From contig CBDBLZ010000011.1 of the NCBI GenBank assembly GCA_965207385.1, positions 1 through 64,000 of the forward strand: DNA of 64,000 nucleotides, in the 5' to 3' direction. Below the pieces are notes generated by a model. The model was not told the DNA's origin and made no database searches. It worked only from the letters and a program-made list of their open reading frames with translations. The DNA comes from CAZXEU01 sp965207385. GTDB taxonomy: Bacteria; Bacteroidota; Rhodothermia; Rhodothermales; Bin80. Positions 10,703 through 20,213 of this stretch are shown here, piece after piece. Position 1 is the stretch's first letter. Each line of letters begins with the position of its first letter. Made by a program: the position numbers and the translations under genes.

Positions 10703-12208
10703 ATGACTGGTGAACGTGCCGCCATAGCGTCCCTTGGCGGACGCGTGGGCTCTGAGGTCGTACTAGAAGGGTGGCTCTACAACAAGCGTGGGTCAAAGCG
10801 CCTGCAGTTCCTGGAGGTGCGCGATGGCAGCGGCATTGTGCAGTGCGTGGTTAGCCGCAGCGATGTTGGAAGCGGGGATTGGGAGCGAGCGTTGGCCGCA
10901 ACCCAGGAAAGCGCCCTGAGAATAGGCGGGTCTGTGGTGCAGGACGATCGGCAAATCGGCGGCGTGGAACTCCATGTTCGCGCAGTCGAAATAATCTCGG
11001 TGGCCGAGCCGTATCCCATCCGTCCAAAAGATCACGGCGTGGATTTCCTGATGGAGCGGCGGCATCTCTGGCTGCGAAGCAAGAGGCAGTGGGCCGTGTT
11101 GCGCGTGCGCAACCGCGTCATAATGTCGATCCACGAATTCTACCAGGAGCAGGGGTTCCTCCAGATGGATGCGCCTATTCTGACGGGCAGTGCCGTGGAG
11201 GGAACGAGTACGCTATTCGCCATCGACTACTTTGGCGACCCGGCCTACCTGACGCAGAGCGGCCAGTTGCACGGCGAAGCCATGGCGATGGCATTTGGCA
11301 AGATCTACACCTTTGGTCCCACCTTCCGGGCAGAAAAGTCGAAGACACGCCGGCACCTGACCGAATTCTGGATGATCGAGCCGGAGATGGCCTTCTACGA
11401 TCTGGACATGAACATGGACCTGGCAGAGGATTTTGTGGTCCGGCTGGTGGGCGATGCTCTGCGCGACTGCAAGGCCGAGCTGGAGATGCTGAACAGGGAT
11501 ACGGCGCAGCTCGAGGCCGTGAGGAAGCCGTTTCCGCGAATTTCCTATTCGGAGGCGGTAGAGCTGCTTCGCAGCGGTGAAACGCAGCGACTGCTGGATA
11601 AGAGACAGGAAGGGCTCGAAAAGGACCGCGCAGCGCTTTGTGCAGAGAGGGAGGAGCTGCAGCGCACGACCGGGCAGGCGAAAGAATGGAAGAGGCGGAA
11701 GATGCAGGCGCGAGCCATTGACGTGAACAAGCAGCTCGGTGCAATTGAGGAAGAACTCCGCAACTTTCCTCAATGGCGGGAGTCAGCCCGGGACTTTGTA
11801 TGGGGTGGCGACTTTGGCGGCAGCGACGAAACGCTGCTGACCTGGCACTTTGATCGCCCCATAATCATTCACCGCTATCCCGCGGCCGTCAAGGCCTTTT
11901 ACATGAAGCGGGATCCGGAAGACGACCGGATTGCTCTCGGCATGGACGTGCTTGCGCCGGAAGGATACGGAGAGGTTATCGGTGGCGGCGAGCGGGCGAC
12001 AGATCTCGAGTTTCTGAAGCGGCAGGTGGAGCTTCACAAGCTTCCGCGCGAGGCCTTCGAATGGTATTTCGACCTTCGTCGATATGGCTCCGTGCCGCAT
12101 AGTGGCTTCGGGCTGGGGCTTGAGCGCACCGTTTCCTGGATCTGCGGCTTGGAGCACATAAGGGAGACCATACCGTTTCCCCGCACGCTGGGCAGGCTTT
12201 CGCCGTAA
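10703..12208 (+). CDS. asnS: Asparagine--tRNA ligase
   Basis: Class II aminoacyl-tRNA synthetase charging tRNA-Asn in the cytoplasm. The N-terminal OB-fold anticodon domain (VVLEGWLYNKRGSKRLQFLE) spans about residues 18-120. The catalytic domain has motif 2 (TFGPTFRAEKSKTRRHLTEF) with the Asn-type segment TQSGQLHGEAM, which separates it from AspRS, and motif 3 (GFGLGLERTVSWICG). At 501 residues it is longer than the E. coli enzyme (466): a highly charged, helical insertion at about residues 287-376 (ETQRLLDKRQEGLEKDRAAL and following) sits between motifs 2 and 3. ATG start at 10703, 6 bases after the GWxTD stop. Identity is firm; the role of the insertion is unknown. Confidence 0.95.
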   Translation: MTGERAAIASLGGRVGSEVVLEGWLYNKRGSKRLQFLEVRDGSGIVQCVVSRSDVGSGDWERALAATQESALRIGGSVVQDDRQIGGVELHVRAVEIISVAEPYPIRPKDHGVDFLMERRHLWLRSKRQWAVLRVRNRVIMSIHEFYQEQGFLQMDAPILTGSAVEGTSTLFAIDYFGDPAYLTQSGQLHGEAMAMAFGKIYTFGPTFRAEKSKTRRHLTEFWMIEPEMAFYDLDMNMDLAEDFVVRLVGDALRDCKAELEMLNRDTAQLEAVRKPFPRISYSEAVELLRSGETQRLLDKRQEGLEKDRAALCAEREELQRTTGQAKEWKRRKMQARAIDVNKQLGAIEEELRNFPQWRESARDFVWGGDFGGSDETLLTWHFDRPIIIHRYPAAVKAFYMKRDPEDDRIALGMDVLAPEGYGEVIGGGERATDLEFLKRQVELHKLPREAFEWYFDLRRYGSVPHSGFGLGLERTVSWICGLEHIRETIPFPRTLGRLSP

Positions 12209-12681
12209 GTCTCATGGCGGAGTGCTACGGTCGGCGCTTCCGTGCATGGGATTCGGCGGCCCTTGACCAGATCCCTGGGTGCTGCTCCCGGCCAGTGCCA
12301 GCGTAGGCATCCATGGGAAGATAAAGCGGGGTTCGCGGCAACCGTGAGCCCCAGCGGCTCGAAGCGATTGACGCGAGATGCACGGCAACAGGCACGTGCG
12401 ACGGTTGAGCCGGCTTCCACGATTGGCATCTGGACGAAAACTCCGCTTTGTGAATCCACAGGTGCTCCGATCGGACGGGAGCGGCACCGCAGTGCAACTG
12501 CAGGGATGTCTCTCTTGGCAGCCATTTACTTGCTAGTGCGCCTTGCACAATTCCGCTACAAGCCAGCCGGAGCGCTCCGCACGCCCTCGCCGGCGCCAGT
12601 GGCCGGCATGGGGCTTGCAGCGCCGAAACCGCTAGGTTGGCATGGGGTTAAGCACCCGAATTACAACTCGCGTCCAGGAAC
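12209..12681. other. Intergenic region, no gene recognised
   Basis: An open frame crosses most of this stretch on the plus strand, but its translation shows no domain, no plausible composition and overlaps the start of the next gene. I see no tRNA-like or hairpin structure of note. Confidence 0.4.
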
Positions 12682-13221
12682 ATGTACCACGTTCGAATTC
12701 TCGGGCTGCTCCTGATCTGGATGGCCACTGCTGCCGGGTGCGACAGCGCCGATGACAGGGAAGACGGGGAGCCTGCTGTCACAGCCGACGAAGTTGTGGA
12801 CCGGGCGACGCTCAAGACCTTCGTTCAGGAGGCAGCACGTTTCTACGTGCAGGCACTTCGGGATCATCCGGAGGCTGAGGTGGATCGGATGTTCCGGGAG
12901 GAAGGAGGCTATTGGAAGAGCGGGGACATCTACATCTATGTCCTCGACCGCAAGGGGACCATACTATTTCACGCGGGAAACAAGGCCAACGAAGGCCGAA
13001 ACCTCTATGACCTTGCAGACGCTAACGGCGTGTTGTATACGCGGGACCTGATTGCGGCGGCTGACCAGGGCGGCGGATACGTGGAGTACCTGTTCGACAA
13101 TCCTGCAATAGAGGGAGACGAGGAATCTGGGTCGCCGAAGGTCGGTTACGCCGAGCTGTTTACGGCTTCGAATCTCAATGGCGGACAGCCGTCCGTTATC
13201 GGCTCGGGCTTTTACCCCTGA
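12682..13221 (+). CDS. Lipoprotein with single Cache-like sensor domain
   Basis: A 179-residue envelope lipoprotein. MYHVRILGLLLIWMATAAGC is a lipoprotein signal peptide with lipobox AAGC (Cys at residue 20). The rest resembles a stand-alone Cache domain: a long N-terminal helix (ATLKTFVQEAARFYVQALRD), then the strand-rich core with GDIYIYVLDRKGTILFHAG, the NLYDLADANG turn, and the closing VGYAELF strand. Cache domains bind small extracellular ligands, usually as part of receptors; here no kinase or transporter domain is fused and none is adjacent, so the partner is unknown. Flanked on both sides by gene-free DNA, it is probably monocistronic. Confidence 0.8.
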   Translation: MYHVRILGLLLIWMATAAGCDSADDREDGEPAVTADEVVDRATLKTFVQEAARFYVQALRDHPEAEVDRMFREEGGYWKSGDIYIYVLDRKGTILFHAGNKANEGRNLYDLADANGVLYTRDLIAAADQGGGYVEYLFDNPAIEGDEESGSPKVGYAELFTASNLNGGQPSVIGSGFYP

Positions 13222-14545
13222 TTTCTTGAGGCAAGGGGCGTAGCTGGCTGAATTCGCGCAGCCCTTTCCCGACATCAGGCCTTGTTTCTGCGTTTGTGGC
13301 CATTGAATGCCATTTGCGCAGGCGGGTGTGCTGCATGGTCGCCGTATTGTGCATGCGCGGCGAGGGAGGGGGCGCATGCGCCATGTAACTCAAACCGCAT
13401 GCGCATCCCGGCGCACAAAGGGAGGTTTACTGCTGAGCCGGTTGGGAATCCTGAAGGAAGAACCGGCCGCAGTTGACCTTTGGGCCGCGCAAGGAGGCAA
13501 TGCCACTATGCGGATTGCCCACTTAAATGATCGCACGAGAGCTCATCTCAGCTGAAATTCGCGGAAAGCGGTCTCCTCTGGCTCTGCGTATGCCGGAATC
13601 CGTGGCTGCTTTCGCACCTGGCGTTGATGATACCATGAACCGCCTTTCATGGCATATTTGCGGGTCAACTACGGGCAACAAAATTGTAGTCAACAATTGC
13701 GTTGTACCAGACCGTCCGGCCCCAACCGCGTTGCGACAGTGTTAGCCGGGTAGCCGGCATCCGACGGCAAACAAACGTGGACCGGGAATAGATCTCCGAT
13801 AAGCAACCTGTGCTGCCTTCGGGTTCGGCACGTCATCTGCATGGAGCTGTCGGCGATACTGAGGCTGGGCTTCCCACGTGGCTCTTGCCGCTTGTGAGTG
13901 CAGCTGAAACTCAGTCTGTCCGGGTCCCTGACGCTGTGCATATTCCGAAGACACAGACAATCGCGCGGGATCCGGTCTAGTGAGATCGAGAAGAAATGCC
14001 CGGTGGGTTTGCGATTGCAGATCGGGCCTGATTTGGGTTACGTCCACGGGCGTATTGCCCGGCCGAATCCATGCGGCCTGTTCATGTAGGTCGGTGATTG
14101 CAGACTGGCGGCCCCTGGACTGCGCAATGGTGCCTCACGCACGCGATCCTGCCATTTGCCAGGCAATCCATACTCTCCATGTCATGCGAACACGCCGGTA
14201 GTAGGTGCTAGCACTAGCCCGGCATTCGCCAATCGGACCTAGCGATGGCCCGTCGTCTCGCGTGTGACCGACTAGATCTCCGCATCGCCGGAAACACTGG
14301 TCTGCGCGCGTCCAGGCACACTTGGCCAATAAGAAAGACCGGATGCGAGCTCTGGCTGGGGCTCTCTCAAGTCGAAGCGCATACAGAGCTGTCCATGTGG
14401 CCTCCATCGGAAGCGGCGCAACTCTGCCAGAAGTCGCCAACAGCGGCTACCTTCCAGTGTCTCCCTGTTCAGACCATTCCATTCACGTGATGCTAGATGC
14501 AGTAGGCCGACGGCAGTCTTCTGACCCGGGCTTCAAGCTTGGCGG
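13222..14545. other. Long gene-free stretch of about 1.3 kb
   Basis: Between the Cache lipoprotein and the convergent amidohydrolase I find only short overlapping frames on both strands with no domain signatures. Two short perfect palindromes are present: GGCGCATGCGCC at 13371-13382 and GTGCTAGCAC at 14205-14214. No tRNA T-loop, CRISPR repeat or transposase trace is visible. Confidence 0.5.
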
Positions 14546-15856
14546 TTAATTCTGCCTCAGCATGTTTCCTCTCCGCTGTTTGCGACGAGGATTGTTGAGC
14601 TTAGTGGGTATATCCCACTTGAAGACGCCGCCTTGCTTGTAAATCCGTCCGTCCTTCATCACGAAGCTGACGTCGTACAAGGCGTGTATGTTATCCAGCG
14701 GGTTGGCCGGCATGGCAATGATATCGGCATTTCGGCCCGCCTCGATCCGGCCGGTGTGGACACCCAGAAGATCGGCGGCATACATCGTGGCCATCCGCAG
14801 GATGTGATCATTCGGGAATCCCGCGGCCACGTAGCTGTCAAGGAAGCTGATCGTCTGCTCGCCTCGCGTCCTGCCCTCCTCGTAGTAGACCACGTCTGAT
14901 CCGAATGCCATGTTCACGCCTATGGCATATGCACGCCGGTTTCGGTCCACGTTGTTCTGGAAGCGCACCTCGCCGATGCGCGAGGCGGGAAAGTCGGTTC
15001 CTACGAGATATGTACCGCGCTCCTTCATGAGTTGGAGCGTCTCGTCCGAAGGATAGAAACCGTGCTCTATCGAGTCCACGCCACCTAGCACGGCGTTTCG
15101 AATGCCTTCGTCGCTGTTGGCATGAGCCATTACCTTGACGCCCATGGCATTGGCTTCCTTGACTGCAATAGCGACGTCTTCGACCGAATAGTAGTAGGGC
15201 TGGTTGTCAATGATGAGCTTGATCACGGTGGCGCCGTAGTGTACGTTTTCGCGTACGGCCCGGATGATCTCTTCATGGGAGTCCGCATACGTGTACTCGG
15301 GATTGCCAAGCCCCGGCTTTTCCGGTTGCATCTGGAACTGGCCGCCGAACGGTGCAATCATGATGCCCGACGCGACCATGTTGGGGCCGGGAATCCAGCC
15401 GCCTTCTATGGCCCTGCGCAGGGTTACGTCTCCATACAGCCCGTTATTGCCCGTATCCCTTACCCAGACAAATCCGGCTTCAAGCATCGCTCGGGCCAGC
15501 ATCGTGCCCTGCGCCACCCGCATGGAAGTGTCTTCGATTAGCGAGGCATAGTAGTACGAACCGTGGTCATCAATGTCCGAGCCGTCCATTTCTTGCAAGG
15601 CCAGGTGCGTATGGGCGTCAATGAGTCCGGGCATGACGTAGCTGTCCGAGAGATCTACTTCAAGGGCTCCTCCGGGGATGTCCAGGCTTGAGCCGACTGC
15701 GACGATCCTGCCATCCTGGACGAGGATGACTTGCGAGTCGATCACGGTTCCATCTACGACATCTACCATGTGACCGGCACGAATGGCTATGGACTGCGCC
15801 GACGCCAATGCCGCGCCGGAAGCAGAAAGGAGCAGGATCAGCAAGAGACGATTCAT
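14546..15856 (-). CDS. Secreted amidohydrolase family protein (imidazolonepropionase/prolidase-like)
   Basis: Metal-dependent hydrolase of the amidohydrolase superfamily, exported to the periplasm or beyond. Start chosen at 15856, where MNRLLLILLLSASGAALASA forms a clean signal peptide; an in-frame ATG 42 bases upstream would bury it. The N-terminal beta-sandwich (VILVQDGRIVAVG) precedes the metal-binding DAHTHL motif. Further ligands are seen in TVIKLIID (bridging Lys), VMAHAN, SIEHGFY and the late Asp in AFGSDVVYY. The C-terminus GRIEAGRNADIIAMPANPLD is typical of secreted amidohydrolases such as Xaa-Pro dipeptidase-like members. About 436 residues, full length. Substrate not deducible. Confidence 0.9.
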   Translation of the reverse strand: MNRLLLILLLSASGAALASAQSIAIRAGHMVDVVDGTVIDSQVILVQDGRIVAVGSSLDIPGGALEVDLSDSYVMPGLIDAHTHLALQEMDGSDIDDHGSYYYASLIEDTSMRVAQGTMLARAMLEAGFVWVRDTGNNGLYGDVTLRRAIEGGWIPGPNMVASGIMIAPFGGQFQMQPEKPGLGNPEYTYADSHEEIIRAVRENVHYGATVIKLIIDNQPYYYSVEDVAIAVKEANAMGVKVMAHANSDEGIRNAVLGGVDSIEHGFYPSDETLQLMKERGTYLVGTDFPASRIGEVRFQNNVDRNRRAYAIGVNMAFGSDVVYYEEGRTRGEQTISFLDSYVAAGFPNDHILRMATMYAADLLGVHTGRIEAGRNADIIAMPANPLDNIHALYDVSFVMKDGRIYKQGGVFKWDIPTKLNNPRRKQRRGNMLRQN

Positions 15857-16431
15857 GGGATTGAGCCGCGGCAATTGGTGAAACGGGGATGAAGGCAAGG
15901 TACTTGCCTATGGAGTCGGTAGCAACCATGTCGAATGGGCAACTCGCCTGGACGATGGCAATTCTGCCACGTCAGCGCTCAGGTGGTCGCGGCATCTGCA
16001 AGGCATGGTCGCTGGAGCAGTTGCTGTTGCTGTATGGAGAAAGAACGTGCGCAGTGCCAGTCCCTGTGCCGGCTTCGCTGAATGAATCCTGGACACCGTG
16101 CACCCGGACATCCGGAGCTCGCGGCAAATGCGCCCGGTGCGTGCCTTGAAAACACCGGTCGGATTTCTCTCGGGTGCAATTCGCAGACTCATTCGTCCGC
16201 GCACGGCCTGCACCTGTACGTAGGCACCTTGTCCTATTTGAGGCAGAAACGTTCTTCTATGGCGTCGGTCGCAGGAACTTCCGGTAAGGGAAAGCTTGCC
16301 ACCGCACGGAGGGCTGCATGGCTGCCTAGCCAGTGTTCAAAGATGGATAAGTTGCCCAAGTGTAAACCTGCTGCGCATTTGGTTGGCTGCTCATCCCGTC
16401 ATCCAGCCACGGCATCCAGTTCTAGCAGAAA
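15857..16431. other. Intergenic region between divergent genes
   Basis: Separates the minus-strand amidohydrolase from the plus-strand gene at 16432 and should contain both promoters. No coding sequence or structured element that I can support. Confidence 0.4.
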
Positions 16432-17733
16432 ATGAGTGACCAACCGGATTCTCGTGATGTCAATGATGCTCCCGAAGGCCGGATAGAATCCGCGCAAGCT
16501 GCTGTCAAGGCAGTGGCCGCCAGTCTGGGCGATAAGGTGGGGTCCGTAAAGGATGACGCGACCAAGGTCGCGGCCAGCGCCAGGGCCACGGCCAGGGAAG
16601 CGCTTCACGTGACGCGGAATTTGGCCCAGGACGGATTGCATGAGATGGGCCGCTCGGCCAAAGGTGCCGCCAGCGCTACAGCGGAGGCGCTGCGCAGCGC
16701 GAAGGCAACAGCGATTACCGGGGCGGTAGGCACGGCACAGTCCGCCGTGTCTGAAGCACAAGGCCGTTTGGAGGCGGTCGCGGGATCGACCGCCGCGTTC
16801 ACAGCTTTGGCCCGCGATAACGTATACGAAAAATGGATCCCGCTAGGTAAATCGCTTCGGCAAAGGATCAGGAACGATGTATCCGACTCTGCCGAGGCAT
16901 TAGTCGAGGAGGCAGTTCGGTTTCTGAAGGCCTCAAGCCCGATTCGCGAGCGCATCGCGCGGTCTGCCGTGGCAGTCGGCATAGCCACGGCTGCGGCTTA
17001 TAAGAAGATCGCTGCGGCTTCGCCGCAGTTCGCCGAGCTCTCGCCGGCACTCAAGGCCAAGATTGCGCTGGCAGGAGGGCGCGGTGAATGGCGAAGCGTG
17101 CAGATGGCAGAGAGTTTCTTTGAGGAATCCGTTCCTGCCGCTATTCGCAATCTGGGGGAGCCAGCCGTGCTTGAGTTTCTGGGTGGCAAGCATGCCAGCC
17201 ACGTGCAATCCGTAGAGAATGCTCCAGTGCTTGCCATGGAATCCGGCAATGTCCTCTGGGAGGCATCCCGATCAAACCTGGAACGCGGCAGCGCCAACAT
17301 GACGGGACTTGAGCTCGCCAAGGCCAACGTGGCTAATCTGGTTGATGCCGCAGGAATAGTCGCCGTGCATGCAATTGAGGCTGCGGCTGTAGCCGGCTGC
17401 ATCGGCCTGGCATTGGAAACCGTTGTCGCCGCGGGTGAGAATCTCGTTTACGTGTATCACGGTGAGCGCTCCGCAAGAGCGGCCTCAGCGGACGTAGCCA
17501 AGAAGGCTGGTAAGCAGGGCGCATATGCTGCAGCGGGCGGAGCAGTGGTGTCTGCCGCCATGGCACTTGGTGCGGGACCCGCTCTGTCGGCCATGGCTCC
17601 GGTACTAATGACAATCGGAGGGACCGTATATGTCATCGGGGCGGCAAGGCGGATTTCGAGTGCATTTGGCTCGGGCGCTGACAGGAGAGCGGTAGAAGAC
17701 TTGCTGCTGGCAGAGCCCGTCCGCATGAGCTGA
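16432..17733 (+). CDS. Unrecognised helical protein with HNH-like motif and C-terminal hydrophobic glycine/alanine-rich segments
   Basis: A 433-residue protein I cannot assign. Residues 1-130 are Ala/Lys/Glu/Ser-rich with amphipathic, LEA- or apolipoprotein-like repeats (KDDATKVAASARATAREALH, LRSAKATAITGAVGTAQSAV). Residues 145-240 are helical. Around residues 245-300 lies an unusual conserved-looking block: GGKHASHVQSVENAP, then GNVLWEASRSNLERG and NMTGLE; the spacing of His, Asn and a second Asn resembles degenerate HNH folds. Two hydrophobic stretches follow (VAVHAIEAAAVAGCIGLALE; GGAVVSAAMALGAGPALSAM), probably membrane hairpins. No signal peptide. It stands alone. Nuclease function is speculation. 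Confidence 0.6.
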   Translation: MSDQPDSRDVNDAPEGRIESAQAAVKAVAASLGDKVGSVKDDATKVAASARATAREALHVTRNLAQDGLHEMGRSAKGAASATAEALRSAKATAITGAVGTAQSAVSEAQGRLEAVAGSTAAFTALARDNVYEKWIPLGKSLRQRIRNDVSDSAEALVEEAVRFLKASSPIRERIARSAVAVGIATAAAYKKIAAASPQFAELSPALKAKIALAGGRGEWRSVQMAESFFEESVPAAIRNLGEPAVLEFLGGKHASHVQSVENAPVLAMESGNVLWEASRSNLERGSANMTGLELAKANVANLVDAAGIVAVHAIEAAAVAGCIGLALETVVAAGENLVYVYHGERSARAASADVAKKAGKQGAYAAAGGAVVSAAMALGAGPALSAMAPVLMTIGGTVYVIGAARRISSAFGSGADRRAVEDLLLAEPVRMS

Positions 17734-18109
17734 ATAGTGCTAGCACGACTTCGTGGGCGCTGCCGCGGTCGCGGTCGCGTCAGCGTATGGCGGAAATTGG
17801 CAGTGCGCGACCAGGAGGTCACGGGGTGCTGTTCGTCCGGACCTGTCTCGCGTACGATTCCAGCAGCTGACTTACGGTCGTTTCACGCGCTGGGACTGAG
17901 CGCTGGCTCGTGACAACGGATAGAAAGCCGTCCGGTTGTCTGCTTTAGTGCCTTGAATTCGAGAGCAGGACTTGCTCGCAGGAAGCGCGAATTGGTCTCG
18001 AACTTGACTATGAGATTCTGCTGCCGCAAAATGTTGGTGGCGTGGAGCCGGGTCCGCATAAGCGGCAAGTTCAGGAGATTGCAGATTCCACATTCTCGGG
18101 GCGCACTCG
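17734..18109. other. Intergenic region, no gene recognised
   Basis: Starts with palindrome GTGCTAGCAC at 17737-17746 right behind the preceding stop. No coding feature, RNA or terminator otherwise supported. Confidence 0.4.
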
Positions 18110-18946
18110 TTGCCGGATGACAACATGCCTATGTCGGTGGGCTTGCAAATCTCGCAATTGACGGGTGCCGTGAATGGGCTGATGCAGAATGGGGCTCCCA
18201 TGAGCGACTGGGCGTGCCCCGTGCCCTGGTTGGGCGATCTTCGGGCAGCGCGTATGGCAACCGCTAGCGTCCTGCCCAGCAGGCAGGAGTTCGTGGACCG
18301 GAGAGGGATGGAGCTGTGCGGCCCTGACCGGCGGTTGCCAACGCTTACATCTCTTGGCCTGCGTTCGTGGGGTGAGGCCCATCGCGGCCACCATGATATC
18401 GTTCTGGAGGCCTGCCGAACGTACTTTCGGGGGAAGCCTCGCAGGCGCTGGTTCGCAGCCCTGGAGCGCTTGCTGTTGGCTGGAGGGACATCGCTTTTTG
18501 ACCCCCTCCCGGCGGGAGCATGTCACGTTCACCTCTTGCCGTACGCGCTAACGCGTGCCTGGGGCCGGCTGAGGGTTCGTGAGCGGGCCACGTTGCACCA
18601 GGCTGCGGCCCGTCATGTAGCGCACGCACTCGGCTGTACTTCTGCCCATACCGTGATTCTCGGTGGTCGGAGCGCGGTAGATCTCTTTCAGCAATTGGCT
18701 GGTACGTCACTGGAGAAGTGCAGGCGAGAAGACTGGGACCTGGAGGGCAGGAGTGGAGTCTACGCAAGGGGCGAGTCCTTTTGCGGCAGCATTGACAGCT
18801 TGTCGGGTGTTAGCCTCGGCCGCAGATTGCTGGTTCTGGGAGTGAATTACAACTTGCACACCAGTTTCGGGCTGAATCAGCAGGTGCTTGATTCAATGGC
18901 TGAATGGGTGGAAGCACGAATCCGTGCATCCCGCCTGTCGCCCTAA
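18110..18946 (+). CDS. Orphan protein, possibly of the uracil-DNA-glycosylase-like fold
   Basis: About 278 residues (249 if translation starts at the ATG at 18200). Visible landmarks are CPVPWLGDLRAARMAT then VLPSRQEFVDRRG, a tyrosine-rich helix ACRTYFRG, the strand GACHVHLLPYALT, THTVILGGRSAV-like strand (AHTVILGGRSAVDLF), and LVLGVNYNLHTSFG near the C-terminus. The order of an N-terminal P-S-x-x-E-F motif, a central His/Asp-type strand and a late N-x-N-x-H loop recalls UDG-superfamily proteins, where the first motif is usually GxNPS; here it reads SVLPS. That assignment is inference only. Flanked by non-coding DNA; no operon partner. Confidence 0.55.
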   Translation: MPDDNMPMSVGLQISQLTGAVNGLMQNGAPMSDWACPVPWLGDLRAARMATASVLPSRQEFVDRRGMELCGPDRRLPTLTSLGLRSWGEAHRGHHDIVLEACRTYFRGKPRRRWFAALERLLLAGGTSLFDPLPAGACHVHLLPYALTRAWGRLRVRERATLHQAAARHVAHALGCTSAHTVILGGRSAVDLFQQLAGTSLEKCRREDWDLEGRSGVYARGESFCGSIDSLSGVSLGRRLLVLGVNYNLHTSFGLNQQVLDSMAEWVEARIRASRLSP

Positions 18947-19445
18947 CCCCGGATTGTGTCTGGGGCGGTTGGGAACTCACACGCGAGCGGAAGCAATCTC
19001 GGGCGCGTTGGCCTCAGGGGGCGGATTAGCCTTCTTGTAGCAAACCGCCGTTGGCTACCCGCCGGTCATTGATCAGATTGAAGGTGAGACTGGAGCTTGT
19101 GTCCAATCCGGCAATGTGCCTGTTGCTCTTGAGGATGTGAGGGAGGTGGCATCAGGCTATTCTGGCACCCTAACACTGCCATGTTGGTATTGGACGCATC
19201 CAGAAGCCGGTGCAAGTCATGGTGATGTGGAGCAAGCGGGAGTCATTGAAGGCCAAGGATGCGTGATACAATCGTGAGCACGGTAGGCGGCGGTGAAGAG
19301 TCGTACTATGCGAGCGTTCTTCCCAGTGCCCAATAAAGGTGAGACTCGGTCGTACATTTGGAATTCAATCGCGACGGGGTTCGCTGGAAATTCCCCTTTG
19401 CAAAAGGCCGCTTCCCAAACGAAGAGACTTGCCTCACGCTTCCCG
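18947..19445. other. Intergenic region upstream of the deiodinase-like gene
   Basis: An in-frame ATG exists at 19293, but the 51 extra residues it would add look unstructured, so I treat this stretch as non-coding upstream sequence. No structured element supported. Confidence 0.4.
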
Positions 19446-20123
19446 ATGGAATCACTGCCCCATTTGCCCTACAGACACGTCGTTCTCCCTGACGCCGAAA
19501 TGAGCCAGCGCGCAGGCGACTTCTACGAGCTAATGCACAAGCGCCGCTCGGTGCGCAAATTCAGCGACAAGCCTGTGCCGCGTCGCCTAATTGAACTGGC
19601 CATAATGACGGCTGGAACGGCCCCCAGCGGGGCGCACCGACAACCGTGGAAATTCGTGGCCGTAGAGGATGCAGCACTAAAGCGCGAGATTCGCATCGCC
19701 GCGGAAAAGGAGGAATACGAGAGCTATCATCACCGGATGTCCGATGAGTGGCTTGAGGCGCTCGCACCGCTCGGGACCGATTGGCACAAGCCTTATCTAG
19801 AGGTGGCTCCCTGGCTCGTCGTTTGCTTTGCCGAGTCGCACGGATTGGCAGAGGACGGCAGTCGCCGCAAGAACTATTACGTTCAGGAAAGCTGTGGTAT
19901 CGCCTGCGGTCTCTTCATTGCGGCCGTACACAACATGGGGCTCGTGACGCTAACCCACACACCCAGCCCCATGCGGTTCCTGCGGGATATCCTAGGGCGG
20001 CCATCGAACGAGCGCGCCTACATCCTCTTTCCTGTAGGCTATCCGGCAGATGACGCCTTGGTGCCGTTCCTGGAGCGAAAAGACCTGCGAGATCTCGTGC
20101 AGTGGAACCTGGATGGAACTTGA
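19446..20123 (+). CDS. Nitroreductase-family protein, iodotyrosine deiodinase-like
   Basis: FMN-dependent flavoprotein of about 225 residues, closest in pattern to iodotyrosine deiodinase (IYD), which reductively dehalogenates halotyrosines. Seen: RRSVRKFSDKPVP (FMN phosphate-binding arginines, residues 33-45), TAGTAPSGAHRQPWKF (55-70), the substrate lid EKEEYESYHHRM (87-98) with Glu and Tyr at the positions used to clamp the tyrosine zwitterion, and the lysine in DWHKPYLEVAPWL (112-124). RRSVR, TAGTAPSGAH and WxKxYL are the same landmarks as in the animal enzyme. Start taken at 19446, since upstream residues have no family counterpart. Isolated gene, convergent with the giant gene at 20270. 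Confidence 0.82.
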   Translation: MESLPHLPYRHVVLPDAEMSQRAGDFYELMHKRRSVRKFSDKPVPRRLIELAIMTAGTAPSGAHRQPWKFVAVEDAALKREIRIAAEKEEYESYHHRMSDEWLEALAPLGTDWHKPYLEVAPWLVVCFAESHGLAEDGSRRKNYYVQESCGIACGLFIAAVHNMGLVTLTHTPSPMRFLRDILGRPSNERAYILFPVGYPADDALVPFLERKDLRDLVQWNLDGT

Positions 20124-20213
20124 TGCTCACAGCTTGCATGCGCGACCGGACTCGGCCAAACGCATGGGCTTGGCGCTGGAATCTCCGTCGGTGTATGCCT
20201 CGCCCAGAAATGG

